DNA of 64,000 nucleotides, from assembly GCF_014843005.1 (NCBI RefSeq), contig NZ_JACYXM010000001.1, positions 372,001 to 436,000 of the forward strand, read 5' to 3'. Both the position numbers and the translations under genes were made by a program. The stretch comes from Rhodanobacter sp. DHG33. Its GTDB lineage: Bacteria; Pseudomonadota; Gammaproteobacteria; Xanthomonadales; Rhodanobacteraceae. This document shows, one piece after another, positions 8,661 through 17,930 of this stretch (positions within the stretch are counted from its first letter, which is position 1; the number at the start of each line of letters is the position of its first letter). The notes under the pieces are model-generated. The model saw only the letters and a program-made list of their open reading frames with translations, made no database searches and was not told the DNA's origin.

Positions 8661-8898
8661 CCATGGTTCGTCTTAGCTCCTCATCGGTTGGCAGTGGTTG
8701 CCCAGTAAAAGCATGGAGGAACGCCTCGACCAACAAATCGCTGTTGGTGGCGTGCCTCAAATTTTTCACCTGACGCTCAGTGCGCAGGTCGGACAGCGTT
8801 CGCAACACATGGAGCGGAATCGAAACAGTGATCTTGCGTACCGCATTCGCTTTCTCACCGTGCTCCACATAAGGCGTTATGAATTTCGTTGTCGCCAT
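8395..8898 (-). CDS. metJ: MetJ methionine repressor fused to a histone H1-like Lys/Ala tail
   Basis: 167 residues in two clearly different parts. Residues 1-78 match MetJ, the SAM-dependent ribbon-helix-helix repressor of methionine genes. They include the ITPY.EHG N-terminus, the DNA-contacting strand [24 protein letters not shown], and the corepressor-pocket helix [13 protein letters not shown]. The last 20-25 residues of ordinary MetJ are missing. Residues 79-167 are repeats of [10 protein letters not shown] type, as in bacterial histone H1-like and AlgP-like DNA-binding tails. The reading frame is open without a break. Met79 could be an internal start. A GGGGAA ribosome site precedes the ATG. 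Expected role: SAM-responsive repression, probably with added non-specific DNA binding (inference). Confidence 0.88.
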   Translation of the reverse strand: MATTKFITPYVEHGEKANAVRKITVSIPLHVLRTLSDLRTERQVKNLRHATNSDLLVEAFLHAFTGQPLPTDEELRRTMATAKKSAAKKPAAKKAAKKSTAKKPVAKKAAVKKVAKKPAAKKAAAKKPAAAKKSTAKKVAKKPAAKKAAAKKPAAAKVVKAVKTAKK

Positions 8899-8925
8899 GT
8901 TGCCGTTCCCCGTGAACTTGGGCGA

Positions 8926-8954
8926 AAGCTATTCCGTAAGAATTCACCTGTCAA
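8926..8954 (-). promoter_or_regulatory. candidate metJ-proximal promoter
   Basis: On the minus strand a consensus -35 TTGACA (8949-8954) and a weak -10 TAGCTT (8926-8931) are 17 nt apart, close to the metJ ATG. The poor -10 keeps confidence low. Confidence 0.4.
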
Positions 8955-9040
8955 TCGATTTTGTTTGGCGAATCAAACCCTTTTGCCGAGAGGCGACGGA
9001 CGCGCACGCGGAAGGAGCCATCAAACGGTTTTCTCCGACT

Positions 9041-9073
9041 TTTATATTTGGACGTCTATACATCCAAACGTTT
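9041..9073 (-). promoter_or_regulatory. three tandem met-box-like operators upstream of metJ
   Basis: Contiguous octamers GGACGTCT, ATACATCC and AAACGTTT (9050-9073) match the MetJ box AGACGTCT at 7, 5 and 6 of 8 positions. Contiguous 8-bp repeats are how MetJ dimers bind cooperatively. A TATAAA hexamer on the minus strand (9041-9046) abuts the array, so a bound repressor could block a metJ promoter. This suggests autoregulation; no other copy was noticed next to metB or cbs. Confidence 0.55.
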
Positions 9074-9380
9074 ATTTGCATATATTCATGTTCAACCACT
9101 GGAAATCACATGAAACAAGGGGTTTTTCGTTTATCGACGCCATGTCGCAACGAAAACGCACCGAATTCAATGCAACGCGACGCAATGCGCGCGAAGCGCC
9201 CGACCAGGGCTCGTCATGGAGATGAACGGGACGCGACCGGCCACTTCGCCGGATGACTGCCGCGGGGAGGTTTTCGGACCCGAACGGACGCCGAACGAGC
9301 GTCGTCGACGCCTCGACGCCACCCCGAGCGAGACCCGGGCAACCCCGAATCGATCGTCCAATTCGACCGATCGACCTGTG

Positions 9381-9398
9381 CAAATAGACGTCTATTTG
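9381..9398. promoter_or_regulatory. 18-bp perfect palindrome with consensus met box
   Basis: CAAATAGACGTCTATTTG is fully self-complementary and contains AGACGTCT, an exact MetJ box, at 9386-9393. The flanking octamers match poorly, so this is a single box with extended symmetry. It lies about 80 nt after the gcvH stop and about 310 bp upstream of the tandem boxes. Confidence 0.5.
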
Positions 9399-9479
9399 AA
9401 ATGGCGAAGCGACGCGACGGATGCCCCAAACGACGACGACCGCACTAGGCGGCCGTCGTCCAACACGCGGAACGGAAAC

Positions 9480-9875
9480 TCAGTGGTCTTCGTTCTCGAC
9501 CAGCTCCTCGTAGGCGCCGGCATCGAGCAACTGGTCCAGTTCGGCGCGATCGCTTATGCGCACGACATAGATCCAGCCTTCGCCCCAGGCATCCTCGTTG
9601 ATCGTCTCGGGCTTGTCGTTGAGCGTCTCGTTGACTTCGACCACCTCGCCGGACACCGGCGAATAGATGTCCGAGGCAGCTTTCACCGACTCGACCACCG
9701 CGGCGGCGCCGCCGGCCTTCACGCTCGAGCCGATTTCCGGCAGCTCGACGTAAACCAGGTCGCCGAGCTGGCCCTGGGCGTGGTCGGAGATGCCCACGCG
9801 CACCAGGCCGCCGTCTTCGATGCGCGCCCACTCGTGGGATTTGTTGAACTTCAGGTCGCCGGGGATCTCGCTCAT
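9480..9875 (-). CDS. gcvH: glycine cleavage system H protein
   Basis: A 131-residue lipoyl carrier that shuttles the aminomethyl group between the P, T and L proteins of glycine cleavage. The lipoylated lysine is Lys65 in the ESVKAASD motif, followed by the typical [12 protein letters not shown]. It follows gcvT on the same strand after about 70 nt, so the two are likely co-transcribed. gcvP is not in the window. Confidence 0.97.
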   Translation of the reverse strand: MSEIPGDLKFNKSHEWARIEDGGLVRVGISDHAQGQLGDLVYVELPEIGSSVKAGGAAAVVESVKAASDIYSPVSGEVVEVNETLNDKPETINEDAWGEGWIYVVRISDRAELDQLLDAGAYEELVENEDH

Positions 9876-9946
9876 GGTCGGGTCCTATATCGGGGCTGGA
9901 AAGGGTCGGAGTCGGGCGGCCATTCTAGCCGCAAGGGAATGCGCGG

Positions 9947-11047
9947 TCAGATGCCTTCGCAGGGCTTGCCGTCGCGCACGAAGGGATATTTCACCAGGCG
10001 AACCGGCAATTCGCGGCCGCGGATGTCGACGCGTACCGCACCGGGTTCGCCGGCGGGAATGCGGGCGAAGGCGACGGCCTTCTCCAGCGTGGGCGCAAAG
10101 CTGCCGGAGAGGATCTCGCCCTCGCCGTTGGCGGTGAGCACTTTCTGGCCGTGGCGCAGCACGCCCTTTTCGTCCAGCACCAGGCCCACCATCACGCGCT
10201 TCACGCCGTCGGCCTTCTGCTTTTCCAGCGCGGCGCGGCCGATGAAGTCGCGGCCTTCGTCCAGCGCGATGGTCCAGCCAAGGTTGGCCTCCCACGGCGA
10301 AACGGTTTCGTCCATGTCCTGGCCGTAGAGGTTCATGCCGGCTTCGAGACGCAGCGTGTCGCGGGCACCGAGGCCGGCCGGCACGACGCCTGCCGCGGCC
10401 AACGCTTCCCACAGCGCCACGGCGTGGTTGGCCGGCACGATGATTTCGAAGCCGTCCTCGCCGGTATAGCCGGTACGCGCCACGAACAGCGGCATGCCAT
10501 GTGGGCCCTGCGCGGCGGCGGCGGCGAATTTGCCGAGCTTTTCGATGCGCGGGCGATCCACCTCGTGCAACAGGCCGAGCACCTTGGCGCGGGCGTTCGG
10601 GCCCTGCACCGCGATCATCGCGAACTCGGGGCGCTCCTTCACTTCCACGCCGAAGGCCGCGGCCTGCTTCTCGATCCATGCCAGGTCCTTGGCACGGGTG
10701 GCGGCATTCACCACCAGGCGGTAATGCTCGTCGCCGAGGAAGTAGACGATCAGGTCGTCGATCACGCCGCCCTGCTCGTTCAGCATGCAGGTGTACAGCG
10801 CCTTGCCGTGCGCCTTGAGCTTTTCCACGCTGTTGGCCACGAGGTGGCGCAGGAAATCCTTGCTGCGCGCACCGTGCAGGTCGACCACCGTCATGTGCGA
10901 GACGTCGAACATGCCGGCGTCGCGGCGCACGGCGTGGTGCTCTTCGATCTGCGAGCCGTAGTTGATCGGCATGTCCCAGCCGCCGAAATCGACCATGCGG
11001 GCGCCCAGCGCGCGATGGGTGGCGTTGAGTACGGTCTTCTCGGTCAT
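9947..11047 (-). CDS. gcvT: glycine cleavage system T protein (aminomethyltransferase)
   Basis: 366 residues, normal for GcvT. It transfers the methylene group of aminomethyl-lipoyl-GcvH to tetrahydrofolate, releasing ammonia. The start [27 protein letters not shown] is typical, and [10 protein letters not shown] and [13 protein letters not shown] are conserved family blocks. No glycine-riboswitch-like structure is apparent in the short upstream gap, where the alkB-like gene ends about 70 nt away. Confidence 0.97.
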   Translation of the reverse strand: MTEKTVLNATHRALGARMVDFGGWDMPINYGSQIEEHHAVRRDAGMFDVSHMTVVDLHGARSKDFLRHLVANSVEKLKAHGKALYTCMLNEQGGVIDDLIVYFLGDEHYRLVVNAATRAKDLAWIEKQAAAFGVEVKERPEFAMIAVQGPNARAKVLGLLHEVDRPRIEKLGKFAAAAAQGPHGMPLFVARTGYTGEDGFEIIVPANHAVALWEALAAAGVVPAGLGARDTLRLEAGMNLYGQDMDETVSPWEANLGWTIALDEGRDFIGRAALEKQKADGVKRVMVGLVLDEKGVLRHGQKVLTANGEGEILSGSFAPTLEKAVAFARIPAGEPGAVRVDIRGRELPVRLVKYPFVRDGKPCEGI

Positions 11048-11119
11048 CGCGATGGCGCCCTGCGGGGGAAAGAGACGGCCATTATCCCCTGCCCGCACGA
11101 GGCATTCCAAGCCATGGGC

Positions 11120-11737
11120 TCAGTGCGCGGCCGTATCGATATGGCGGAAAGTGAGGTTGATGCGGGCTTCCGCCAGATTGCGCATGCGCGGCAAGTCATG
11201 TCGGCACAACCGCTGAGTATCGCCGGCCATGCGCAACAGGCTGCCGTGCGGCAGCATCAGTTCGGTGGTGTCGCCAGGCTGCACGCCTTCGCCGCGCGCT
11301 CGGCGGCGGCGAAAGCGGAAGCGCCGCTCCGCCCCCAAGCTCAGCGAAGCGATGACCGGGCGCGCACCCAATTCCGGCTCGTCGTCGCTGTGCCAGCCCA
11401 TCGCGTCGCTGCCATCGCGGTACAGGTTGGCCAGCACGCTGTTGAAGCGCGTCCCGCAGGCTCGCTCGATGCGCGGCCGCAAAGCGGCCAGCGCCACCGG
11501 CCACGGCCGGGGTTCGAAGCGGCGGCGCGAATAGGTATAGGCGGCGTCCGGATCGCCGATCCAGCAACTCAGGCGCGGCGACGCGACCTCGCGGCCGAAC
11601 AGGCTGATGCGATGAACCTCCCACGCGATGGCACGCCGCAGCTCGTCGAGCAGCGCATCCGCCTCCGCCGTGTCCAGCCACTGCGGCCACAGATCCACCT
11701 CGGCACCCGGCAGGGCGATGGGCTGCCAACCGCTCAT
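11120..11737 (-). CDS. alkB: AlkB-like Fe(II)/2-oxoglutarate dioxygenase
   Basis: 205 residues. Iron ligands are visible as HxD in GWHSDDE and a distal His in CRHDLP. The 2-oxoglutarate-binding arginines sit in RINLTFR. The family repairs N-alkylated bases by oxidative demethylation and is closer here to the ALKBH2/3-like short form than to E. coli AlkB. It starts 3 nt after cysNC, so it belongs to the same transcript. That places a demethylase with sulfate-activation genes. The substrate is not certain. Confidence 0.88.
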   Translation of the reverse strand: MSGWQPIALPGAEVDLWPQWLDTAEADALLDELRRAIAWEVHRISLFGREVASPRLSCWIGDPDAAYTYSRRRFEPRPWPVALAALRPRIERACGTRFNSVLANLYRDGSDAMGWHSDDEPELGARPVIASLSLGAERRFRFRRRRARGEGVQPGDTTELMLPHGSLLRMAGDTQRLCRHDLPRMRNLAEARINLTFRHIDTAAH

Positions 11738-11740
11738 GGC

Positions 11741-13621
11741 TCAGACGGGGTAATCGTCGTCCGCCGGCTCGACGATCCGTTCCAGCAGCTGCGCGGTCAC
11801 CTGCTCGGCCAATTGCTCGGCGCGCAGGCCCGCGGTTTGCAGGTGCACTTCGGGCGACTCCGGCTGCTCGTAGGGAGCGTCGATGCCGGTGAAGTTGCGG
11901 ATCTCGCCGGCGCGCGCCTTGCGGTACAGGCCCTTGGGGTCGCGCTGCTCGCATTCCGCCAGCGGCGTGTCCACGAACACCTCCACGAACTCGCCTTCGT
12001 CGAACAGTTCGCGCACCGAACGCCGCTCGCTGCGGTAGGGCGAAATCGCGCTCACCAGCACGATCAGGCCGGCGTCCACCATCAGGTGCGCCACCTCGCC
12101 GATGCGGCGGATGTTCTCCACGCGGTCCTCGGGGGTAAAGCCCAGGTCTTTGTTGATGCCGTGGCGCACGTTGTCGCCGTCGAGCAGGTAAGTGTGATGG
12201 CCAAGCGCGTGCAACCGCTTTTCCACCAGGTTCGCGATGGTGGACTTGCCCGCGCCGGAGAGGCCGGTGAACCACAGGCACAGGGGACGCTGGCCCATGC
12301 TGGCGCCGCGCACCGATTTGTCCACGTCCACGTGCTGCCAATGCACGTTGGCGGCGCGCGTCAGCGCGAAGTCGAGCATGCCGCAGGCCACGGTGGCGTT
12401 GCTCTGACGGTCGACCAGGATGAACCCGCCCAGCGTGCGGTTGGTGGCGTAAGGCTCGAACGCGATCGTTTCGTCCAGGCCCACCGTGCAGTAACCCACC
12501 TCGTTGAGCGAGAGGTGGCGCGCGGCCAGCTTGGCCTGCGTGTTCACGTCCACCTTGTGCTTGATCGACATCACCCGCGCATTGACCGTGCGCGTGCCGA
12601 TCTTCAGCCAGTAGGTACGGTTGGGCAGCAGCGCGTTGTCGCCCAGCCAGACGATGTGGCAGGCGAACTGGTCGGCCACCGGCGCGGGGCGCAGTGCATC
12701 GGCGATCACGTCGCCGCGGCTGGCGTCCAGCTCGCGGTCGAAGCACAGCGTCACCGCCTGCCCTTCGCCCGCGCTTTCCAGGTCGCCGCCGGCGACGGCG
12801 ATGCGTTCGATGCGCGCACGCTGCACGCCCGGCTGCACCACCACTTCATCGCCGCGCGACACGCGGCCGCCGCAGATCGTGCCGGCGTAGCCGCGGAAGC
12901 TCTGGTCGGGCCGGTTCACCCATTGCACGGGCATGCGGAAATCCTCCGCACGCGCCGGCGTGGCGTCGGCGCTTTCCAGCAGTTCGAGCAGGGTCGGCCC
13001 CTGGTACCACGGCAGGCGTGCCGAACGCGTGCCCACGTTGTCGCCGCCCGGCGCGATCACCGGCAGGCAGTCGACCTTGGCGATGCCCAGCGTCCGCGCC
13101 AGCTCGCGATAGGCCTCGGTGATCCCGCGGTAGACAGCCTCGTCGCAACCGACCAGATCCATCTTGTTCACCGCCACCACCACCTGGCGGATGCCGAGCA
13201 GGCTGCAGATATAGGTATGGCGGCGGGTCTGCGGCAGCAGGCCCTTGCGCGCGTCCACCAGCACCACGGCCAGGTCGGCATTGGAGGCGCCGGTGGCCAT
13301 GTTGCGCGTGTACTGCTCGTGGCCGGGGCAGTCGGCCACGATGAAGCTGCGCCGCGCGGTATGGAAATAGCGCCACGCCACGTCGATGGTGATGCCCTGC
13401 TCGCGCTCGGCGTCGAGGCCGTCGGTGAGCAGGGCGAAATCCAGCCCGCCATCCGCCTCGGCATGCAGCTTGCGGCTGTCGCGCTCGAGCGCGGCGAGCT
13501 GGTCGTCCGGCACCATGCCGGCGTCGTACAGCAGGCGCCCGAGCAGGGTGCTCTTGCCGTCGTCCACGCTGCCGCAAGTGATGAAACGCAGCAGACCCTG
13601 GTTGGCGTCGAGGGCGGCCAT
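11741..13621 (-). CDS. cysNC: bifunctional sulfate adenylyltransferase large subunit / APS kinase
   Basis: 626 residues. The N-terminal CysN GTPase (about 1-430) has P-loop [17 protein letters not shown] and NKMDL. The C-terminal CysC kinase (about 440-626) has P-loop GLSGAGKST at about 453. With CysD it converts sulfate to APS and then PAPS. The ATG overlaps the cysD stop (TGATG), implying translational coupling. PAPS feeds assimilatory reduction and any sulfotransferase, including the one fused in the lps cassette. Fused CysNC is common in Xanthomonadales. Confidence 0.97.
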   Translation of the reverse strand: MAALDANQGLLRFITCGSVDDGKSTLLGRLLYDAGMVPDDQLAALERDSRKLHAEADGGLDFALLTDGLDAEREQGITIDVAWRYFHTARRSFIVADCPGHEQYTRNMATGASNADLAVVLVDARKGLLPQTRRHTYICSLLGIRQVVVAVNKMDLVGCDEAVYRGITEAYRELARTLGIAKVDCLPVIAPGGDNVGTRSARLPWYQGPTLLELLESADATPARAEDFRMPVQWVNRPDQSFRGYAGTICGGRVSRGDEVVVQPGVQRARIERIAVAGGDLESAGEGQAVTLCFDRELDASRGDVIADALRPAPVADQFACHIVWLGDNALLPNRTYWLKIGTRTVNARVMSIKHKVDVNTQAKLAARHLSLNEVGYCTVGLDETIAFEPYATNRTLGGFILVDRQSNATVACGMLDFALTRAANVHWQHVDVDKSVRGASMGQRPLCLWFTGLSGAGKSTIANLVEKRLHALGHHTYLLDGDNVRHGINKDLGFTPEDRVENIRRIGEVAHLMVDAGLIVLVSAISPYRSERRSVRELFDEGEFVEVFVDTPLAECEQRDPKGLYRKARAGEIRNFTGIDAPYEQPESPEVHLQTAGLRAEQLAEQVTAQLLERIVEPADDDYPV

Positions 13622-14538
13622 CAGAAGTAGCCCTCCTGCTTCTTGCGCTCCATCGAGGCCGTGGGATCGTGGTCGATCACCCGCCCCTGCCGCTCGGAAC
13701 TGCGCGACTCGACCATCTCGTCGATGATTTCGTCCAGCGTGCCCGCGGTGGATTCCACCGCGCCGGTGAGCGGGTAGCAGCCCAGCGTGCGGAAGCGCAC
13801 CATGCGCGTTTCCACCTGCTCGCCTTCGCGCAGGGTGAAGCGTTCGTCGTCCACCATGATCAGCGCGCCGTCGCGCGCCACCACCGGGCGCGGCTTGGCG
13901 AAGTACAGCGGCACCACCGGGATGTTTTCGCGGCGGATGTACTGCCACACATCCATTTCGGTCCAGTTGGAGATCGGAAACACGCGCACGCTCTCGCCCT
14001 TGCGGATCTGCGTGTTGTAGGTGTGCCAGAACTCGGGACGCTGATGCTTGGGGTCCCAGCGGTGCTGCGCATTGCGGAACGAGAACACGCGCTCCTTGGC
14101 GCGGGATTTCTCCTCGTCGCGCCGTGCGCCGCCGATGGCCGCGTCGAACTGGTACTTGTCCAGCGCCTGCTTCAGCCCCTGCGTCTTCATCACGTCGGTG
14201 TGCACGGTGGCGCCGTGGGTGAGCGGCGAGATGCCCTGCCGGAGGCCGTCCTCGTTGATGTGCACCAGCACCTCGACGTCGCCCTGCGCGGCCACCTGGT
14301 CGCGGAAGGCGATCATCTCGCGGAACTTCCAGGTGGTGTCCACGTGCAGCAGCGGAATCGGCGATTTCGCGGGATAGAACGCCTTGCGCAACAGGTGCAG
14401 CAGCACCGAGGAGTCCTTGCCGATGGAATAGAGCATCACCGGCCGACGGAAGCTGGCGGCCACCTCGCGGAAGATGTGGATGCTTTCAGCCTCGAGTTCG
14501 TCGAGGTGATCGGTGCGCGGAGCGAAACGTGCGTTCAT
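13621..14538 (-). CDS. cysD: sulfate adenylyltransferase subunit 2
   Basis: 305 residues, typical of CysD, the ATP pyrophosphatase-type catalytic subunit of ATP sulfurylase. The [14 protein letters not shown]-loop is near residue 40, followed by [14 protein letters not shown]; both are diagnostic. It heads the likely operon cysD-cysNC-alkB, with gcvT-gcvH downstream on the same strand. No cysH, cysI or cysJ is in the window. Confidence 0.97.
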   Translation of the reverse strand: MNARFAPRTDHLDELEAESIHIFREVAASFRRPVMLYSIGKDSSVLLHLLRKAFYPAKSPIPLLHVDTTWKFREMIAFRDQVAAQGDVEVLVHINEDGLRQGISPLTHGATVHTDVMKTQGLKQALDKYQFDAAIGGARRDEEKSRAKERVFSFRNAQHRWDPKHQRPEFWHTYNTQIRKGESVRVFPISNWTEMDVWQYIRRENIPVVPLYFAKPRPVVARDGALIMVDDERFTLREGEQVETRMVRFRTLGCYPLTGAVESTAGTLDEIIDEMVESRSSERQGRVIDHDPTASMERKKQEGYF

Positions 14539-14593
14539 GGATTGCCGACTTCGGAAACGGTGCCGGACCCGCTGACCGCCGGGCCGAACGGGC

Positions 14594-14622
14594 ATCCTAC
14601 GCGAGCATGGCCGATTGCCCAA
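14594..14622 (-). promoter_or_regulatory. candidate cysD promoter
   Basis: On the minus strand TTGGGC and TAGGAT are separated by 17 nt, about 55 nt upstream of the cysD ATG. Both hexamers are only partial matches to sigma-70 consensus. Confidence 0.3.
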
Positions 14623-14683
14623 ACAACCATGCCGCCAGGCGAACGCGCCGCACGGCATATGGTCCGGACTGGAATCGTCCGGC

Positions 14684-16081
14684 TCAAGCGGTCGCGGGAT
14701 AGGCCGGATCGGCGTCCAGCGTGGCCGCGCATACCGCCGCCAGCTCCAGCAGACGCAGATCCGAACCGCGCGCACCCACCAGTTGCAGGCCCACCGGCAG
14801 GCCGTTCGGCAGCGTGCCCATCGGGATGCTCACCGCAGGGCAGCCGGCGAGGCTGGCAAAACTGGTGAGGTCGGCGTGGTTGTCCGGCTCCGTTCCGCCC
14901 AGCGGGAAGGCGCCGCATGGCGTGGTGGGCAGCACCAGCACGTCGATCTGCGCGAACAGGCGGCGCATCTTCAGCGTGGCCGCGTCCAGCACGCGATCGG
15001 CCTTGGCGTAATCGGCCGCGCACTTGCGCCCGGCGTAGCCCAACCATTCGCGGAAACGCGGCGACACCGGGTGTGCGGTATCGGCCAGATCCTCGGCAAA
15101 AGTGCCCAGCATCTCGGCCTCCATCAGCAGCAGGCCCGCACGGCGCGTGCGCGCGAAATCCCAGTCGGCGAAGTCCACGGTGCGGCGGCTCCCCAGCGCA
15201 TGCGCGAGCTTTTCCAGAGCCGAACCGAACAGCGCCGCCACGTCCGGCTGCACGCCGATCGCAGCGAGGTCGGGCAGCACGCCGCTGCGCAGCTTGCCCG
15301 GCTCCCAGTCCGGCAGGTCCAGCGCCACGCGGCGGCGGCGCGAGCGCGCGTCGTCGGCGTCGTAGCCGGCCAGCACCTGCAGCAGCACAGTAAGATCGGC
15401 CACGCTGCGCGCGAGCAGGCCCACCGCGTCCAGCCGCCGCGCCGCCGGCACCAGTCCGCGCGCGGAGATTTCGCCGTGGGTGGGCTTGAGCGCGTAGACG
15501 CCGCAATAGCTGGCGGGAATGCGGATGGAACCGAGGCTGTCCGAACCGACGGCCGCCGCGGTCAGACCGGCGGCCACCGCCGCCGCGGCCCCGCCCGAAG
15601 AACCGCCCGCGCTGAAGCCAGGCTTCCACGGGTTGTGGGTAGGCCCGTAATGCGGGTTGTCGGTGGCCGCCCCCAGCGCGCCTTCGTCCATGTTGGTCTT
15701 GCCCACCAGCACCGCACCGGAGGCGCGCAGCCGCGCCACCACGTGCGCATCGTCCTTCGCGGGCGTGCTTCGACCCGGCAGGCCGGCGCGGGTGGGCCAG
15801 CCGGCGATGTCGAGGTTGTCCTTGATCGCCACCGGAATGCCGTCCAGCCGGCCGATCACGCCGTCGCGGCGGCGGTGCCCGGCCGTGCGCGCCTGCTCCT
15901 GCAGCAGCCCCGGGCTCAGGCCCACGTAGGCATTGAGTTGCGGGTTGATCCGCTCGATCGCCTCGGCATAAGCCTCGGCCACGGCCTGCGGGTTGGTGCG
16001 CCCGATGGCCATCCAGTGCAACAGCTGGCATACGGTGGCGCGGCGCAGGTCCAGGTCGGTGATCGGCGGCAGCGAACTCAT
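14684..16081 (-). CDS. amidase signature family amidohydrolase
   Basis: 465 residues. The Ser-cisSer-Lys triad of the amidase signature family is visible: Lys in PVAIKDN, the GGSSGG motif, and the nucleophile block [13 protein letters not shown]. It resembles AtzF/GatA-like enzymes but lacks a gatB/gatC context, so a general amide or carbamate hydrolase is the safest call. The ATG is preferred over an upstream GTG because AAGGAG lies 5 nt before it. It is divergent from the ETF-QO gene. Confidence 0.88.
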   Translation of the reverse strand: MSSLPPITDLDLRRATVCQLLHWMAIGRTNPQAVAEAYAEAIERINPQLNAYVGLSPGLLQEQARTAGHRRRDGVIGRLDGIPVAIKDNLDIAGWPTRAGLPGRSTPAKDDAHVVARLRASGAVLVGKTNMDEGALGAATDNPHYGPTHNPWKPGFSAGGSSGGAAAAVAAGLTAAAVGSDSLGSIRIPASYCGVYALKPTHGEISARGLVPAARRLDAVGLLARSVADLTVLLQVLAGYDADDARSRRRRVALDLPDWEPGKLRSGVLPDLAAIGVQPDVAALFGSALEKLAHALGSRRTVDFADWDFARTRRAGLLLMEAEMLGTFAEDLADTAHPVSPRFREWLGYAGRKCAADYAKADRVLDAATLKMRRLFAQIDVLVLPTTPCGAFPLGGTEPDNHADLTSFASLAGCPAVSIPMGTLPNGLPVGLQLVGARGSDLRLLELAAVCAATLDADPAYPATA

Positions 16082-16208
16082 CGGCACTCCTTAAGTTTGT
16101 GCGTTCCTCCATGAACGCATGAATCAAGCAGCGGCCATCCATAGCCACACTCTTCAAGTAAGCATGGGCGGATTATTGCCATCCCCCGTGAAGCCGGTGC
16201 AAGCAAGT

Positions 16209-16237
16209 TTGCCGCGCAGCGCGCGAAAACGGACAAT
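16209..16237 (+). promoter_or_regulatory. candidate promoter of ETF-QO gene
   Basis: TTGCCG and GACAAT, each matching sigma-70 hexamers at 4 of 6 positions with a 17-nt spacer, lie about 55 nt before the ATG. Confidence 0.35.
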
Positions 16238-16291
16238 ACCGCAACGCATGTGTCGCATTGTCGACACCATCACTGGAATGACGGGGAAGCC

Positions 16292-17896
16292 ATGAGCGAA
16301 CGCGAAACCATGGAATACGACGTCGTCGTGGTCGGCGCCGGGCCGGCCGGCCTGTCGTTCGCGATACGGCTGAAGCAGCTGCAGCCCGACACCACGGTGT
16401 GCGTGATCGAGAAGGCCTCGACCATCGGCGCGCAGATCCTCTCCGGCGCGGTGATCGAACCCGGCCCGCTGGACGCCCTGCTGCCCGGCTGGCGCGACAA
16501 TCCGCCCCCGATCTGCGTACCCGCCACCGAGGACGAATTCTGGCTGCTGAGCAAGACCGGCGGCCGCAAGCTGCCGGTGCCGCCGGGCATGCACAACCAC
16601 GGCAACTTCATCGTCTCGCTGGGGGCGATGTGCGCGTGGCTGGCGCCGCAGGCCGAGGCGCTGGGCGTGGACGTGTTCCCCGGCTTCGCCGCCGCCGACA
16701 CCATCTTCAATGACGACGGTTCCGTCGCCGGCGTGCGCATCGGCGACATGGGCGTGGCGAAGGACGGCACGCACAAGGCCGGCTACACCCAGGGCATCGA
16801 CATCAAGGCCAAGGTCACCGTGCTGGCCGAGGGCGCGCGCGGCAGCCTCACCAAGCAGCTGGTCAAGCGCTTCGGGCTGGACAAGGACAGCGACCCGCAG
16901 TCCTATTCCATCGGCATCAAGGAGCTGTGGCAGGTACCGGCCGGCCGCGTCACGCCCGGCAAGATCGTGCACAGCTTCGGCTGGCCCGCCGACAACCACA
17001 CCTACGGCGGCAGCTTCCTCTACCACCTGGACAAGGACCGGATCGCGCTGGGCTACGTCAGCGGCCTCGACTACAGCGACCCGAACTACCAGCCGTGGGA
17101 AGCCTTCCAGCAGTGGAAGAACCATCCGCACGTGAAGGACCTGCTCGAAGGCGGCACGATACTTTCCGCCGGCGCGCGCGCCATCGTCACCGGCGGCTGG
17201 CAATCGCTGCCGAAGGTGGACATGCCGGGCGCCCTGCTGATCGGCGACAGCGCCGGCCTGCTCAACGTGCCGAAGGTGAAGGGCACCCACCAGGCCATCC
17301 GCAGCGGCATGCTGGCCGCCGAGCACCTCGCCACGAGCGGACTCGCCCCGGCCGGCTTCGACGCCAAGCTGCGCGACTCCGAGGCGATGGCCGAACTGAA
17401 GAAAGTGCGCAACATCAAACCCGCCTTCAAGAAGGGCCTGTGGTTCGGCCTGTTCAACGCCGCGTGGGAAACCGTCACCGGCGGCCGTTCGCCGTGGACG
17501 CTGAAGAACAAGGCCGACTGGTCGTCGCTGCACAAGCTCGGCCAGTGCGAGGAACCGAAGCGCGACTATGTGCAGCCGCGCGAACTGCAGCCGCGCGATC
17601 GTCTCGCCGCGGTCTACTTCGCCGCCACCGAGCACGACGAGGACCAACCCATCCACCTGCACGTGGCCGACACCAGCGTGTGCGTGGACAAGTGCGCCAC
17701 GGAATACGGCAATCCCTGCACCCGCTTCTGCCCCGCCAACGTCTACGAGATCGTGCAGGACGAAGCGGGCAAGCGCCTGCAGATCAACGCCGCCAACTGC
17801 GTGCACTGCAAGACCTGCGACATCAAGGACCCGTACCAGATCATCAACTGGGTGACGCCGGAAGGCGGTTCGGGGCCGAATTACCAGAACCTGTGA
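16292..17896 (+). CDS. etfD: electron transfer flavoprotein-ubiquinone oxidoreductase
   Basis: 534 residues. It passes electrons from ETF (fatty-acid and amino-acid dehydrogenases) to ubiquinone at the inner membrane. The N-terminal FAD-binding motif VVVGAGPAGLSFAI is at about residues 12-25. The C-terminal ferredoxin-like 4Fe-4S region has cysteines in CVDKC, CTRFC and CVHCKTC. Its partners etfB and etfA follow about 2.2 kb downstream on the same strand, separated by a glycosyltransferase gene. Confidence 0.95.
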   Translation: MSERETMEYDVVVVGAGPAGLSFAIRLKQLQPDTTVCVIEKASTIGAQILSGAVIEPGPLDALLPGWRDNPPPICVPATEDEFWLLSKTGGRKLPVPPGMHNHGNFIVSLGAMCAWLAPQAEALGVDVFPGFAAADTIFNDDGSVAGVRIGDMGVAKDGTHKAGYTQGIDIKAKVTVLAEGARGSLTKQLVKRFGLDKDSDPQSYSIGIKELWQVPAGRVTPGKIVHSFGWPADNHTYGGSFLYHLDKDRIALGYVSGLDYSDPNYQPWEAFQQWKNHPHVKDLLEGGTILSAGARAIVTGGWQSLPKVDMPGALLIGDSAGLLNVPKVKGTHQAIRSGMLAAEHLATSGLAPAGFDAKLRDSEAMAELKKVRNIKPAFKKGLWFGLFNAAWETVTGGRSPWTLKNKADWSSLHKLGQCEEPKRDYVQPRELQPRDRLAAVYFAATEHDEDQPIHLHVADTSVCVDKCATEYGNPCTRFCPANVYEIVQDEAGKRLQINAANCVHCKTCDIKDPYQIINWVTPEGGSGPNYQNL

Positions 17897-17930
17897 GGAT
17901 GCCTCGCTGATCGGCAAGCTCTCATGGCGA

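Larger units (their letters stand above)
8899..9479. other. long metJ upstream region with operators
   Basis: 581 nt between the gcvH stop and the metJ start, both genes on the minus strand. It holds a promoter-like pair near metJ, three tandem met-box-like octamers (9050-9073) and an 18-bp perfect palindrome containing a consensus met box (9381-9398). The stretch 9130-9440 is rich in CGA/GACG repeats and contains no convincing gene. A 48-codon plus-strand frame starting at 9110 has weak ribosome-site support. Confidence 0.6.

Noticed and set aside
9214-9429. 71-codon minus-strand frame crossing the met-box palindrome
   Set aside because: Arg/Ser-rich composition of random GC-rich sequence, no ribosome site, and it would place the palindrome inside coding sequence.
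11048-11119. Glycine riboswitch ahead of gcvT
   Set aside because: The gap is only about 70 nt and shows no riboswitch-like structure.
10151-13630. 1159-codon plus-strand open frame opposite gcvT, alkB and cysNC
   Set aside because: It lies antisense to well-supported genes, is rich in His/Gln/Arg/Ala as expected for a GC-rich shadow, and shows no domain.
16154-17917. 587-codon minus-strand frame opposite ETF-QO
   Set aside because: Shadow of a conserved gene; no recognisable domain and no ribosome site.
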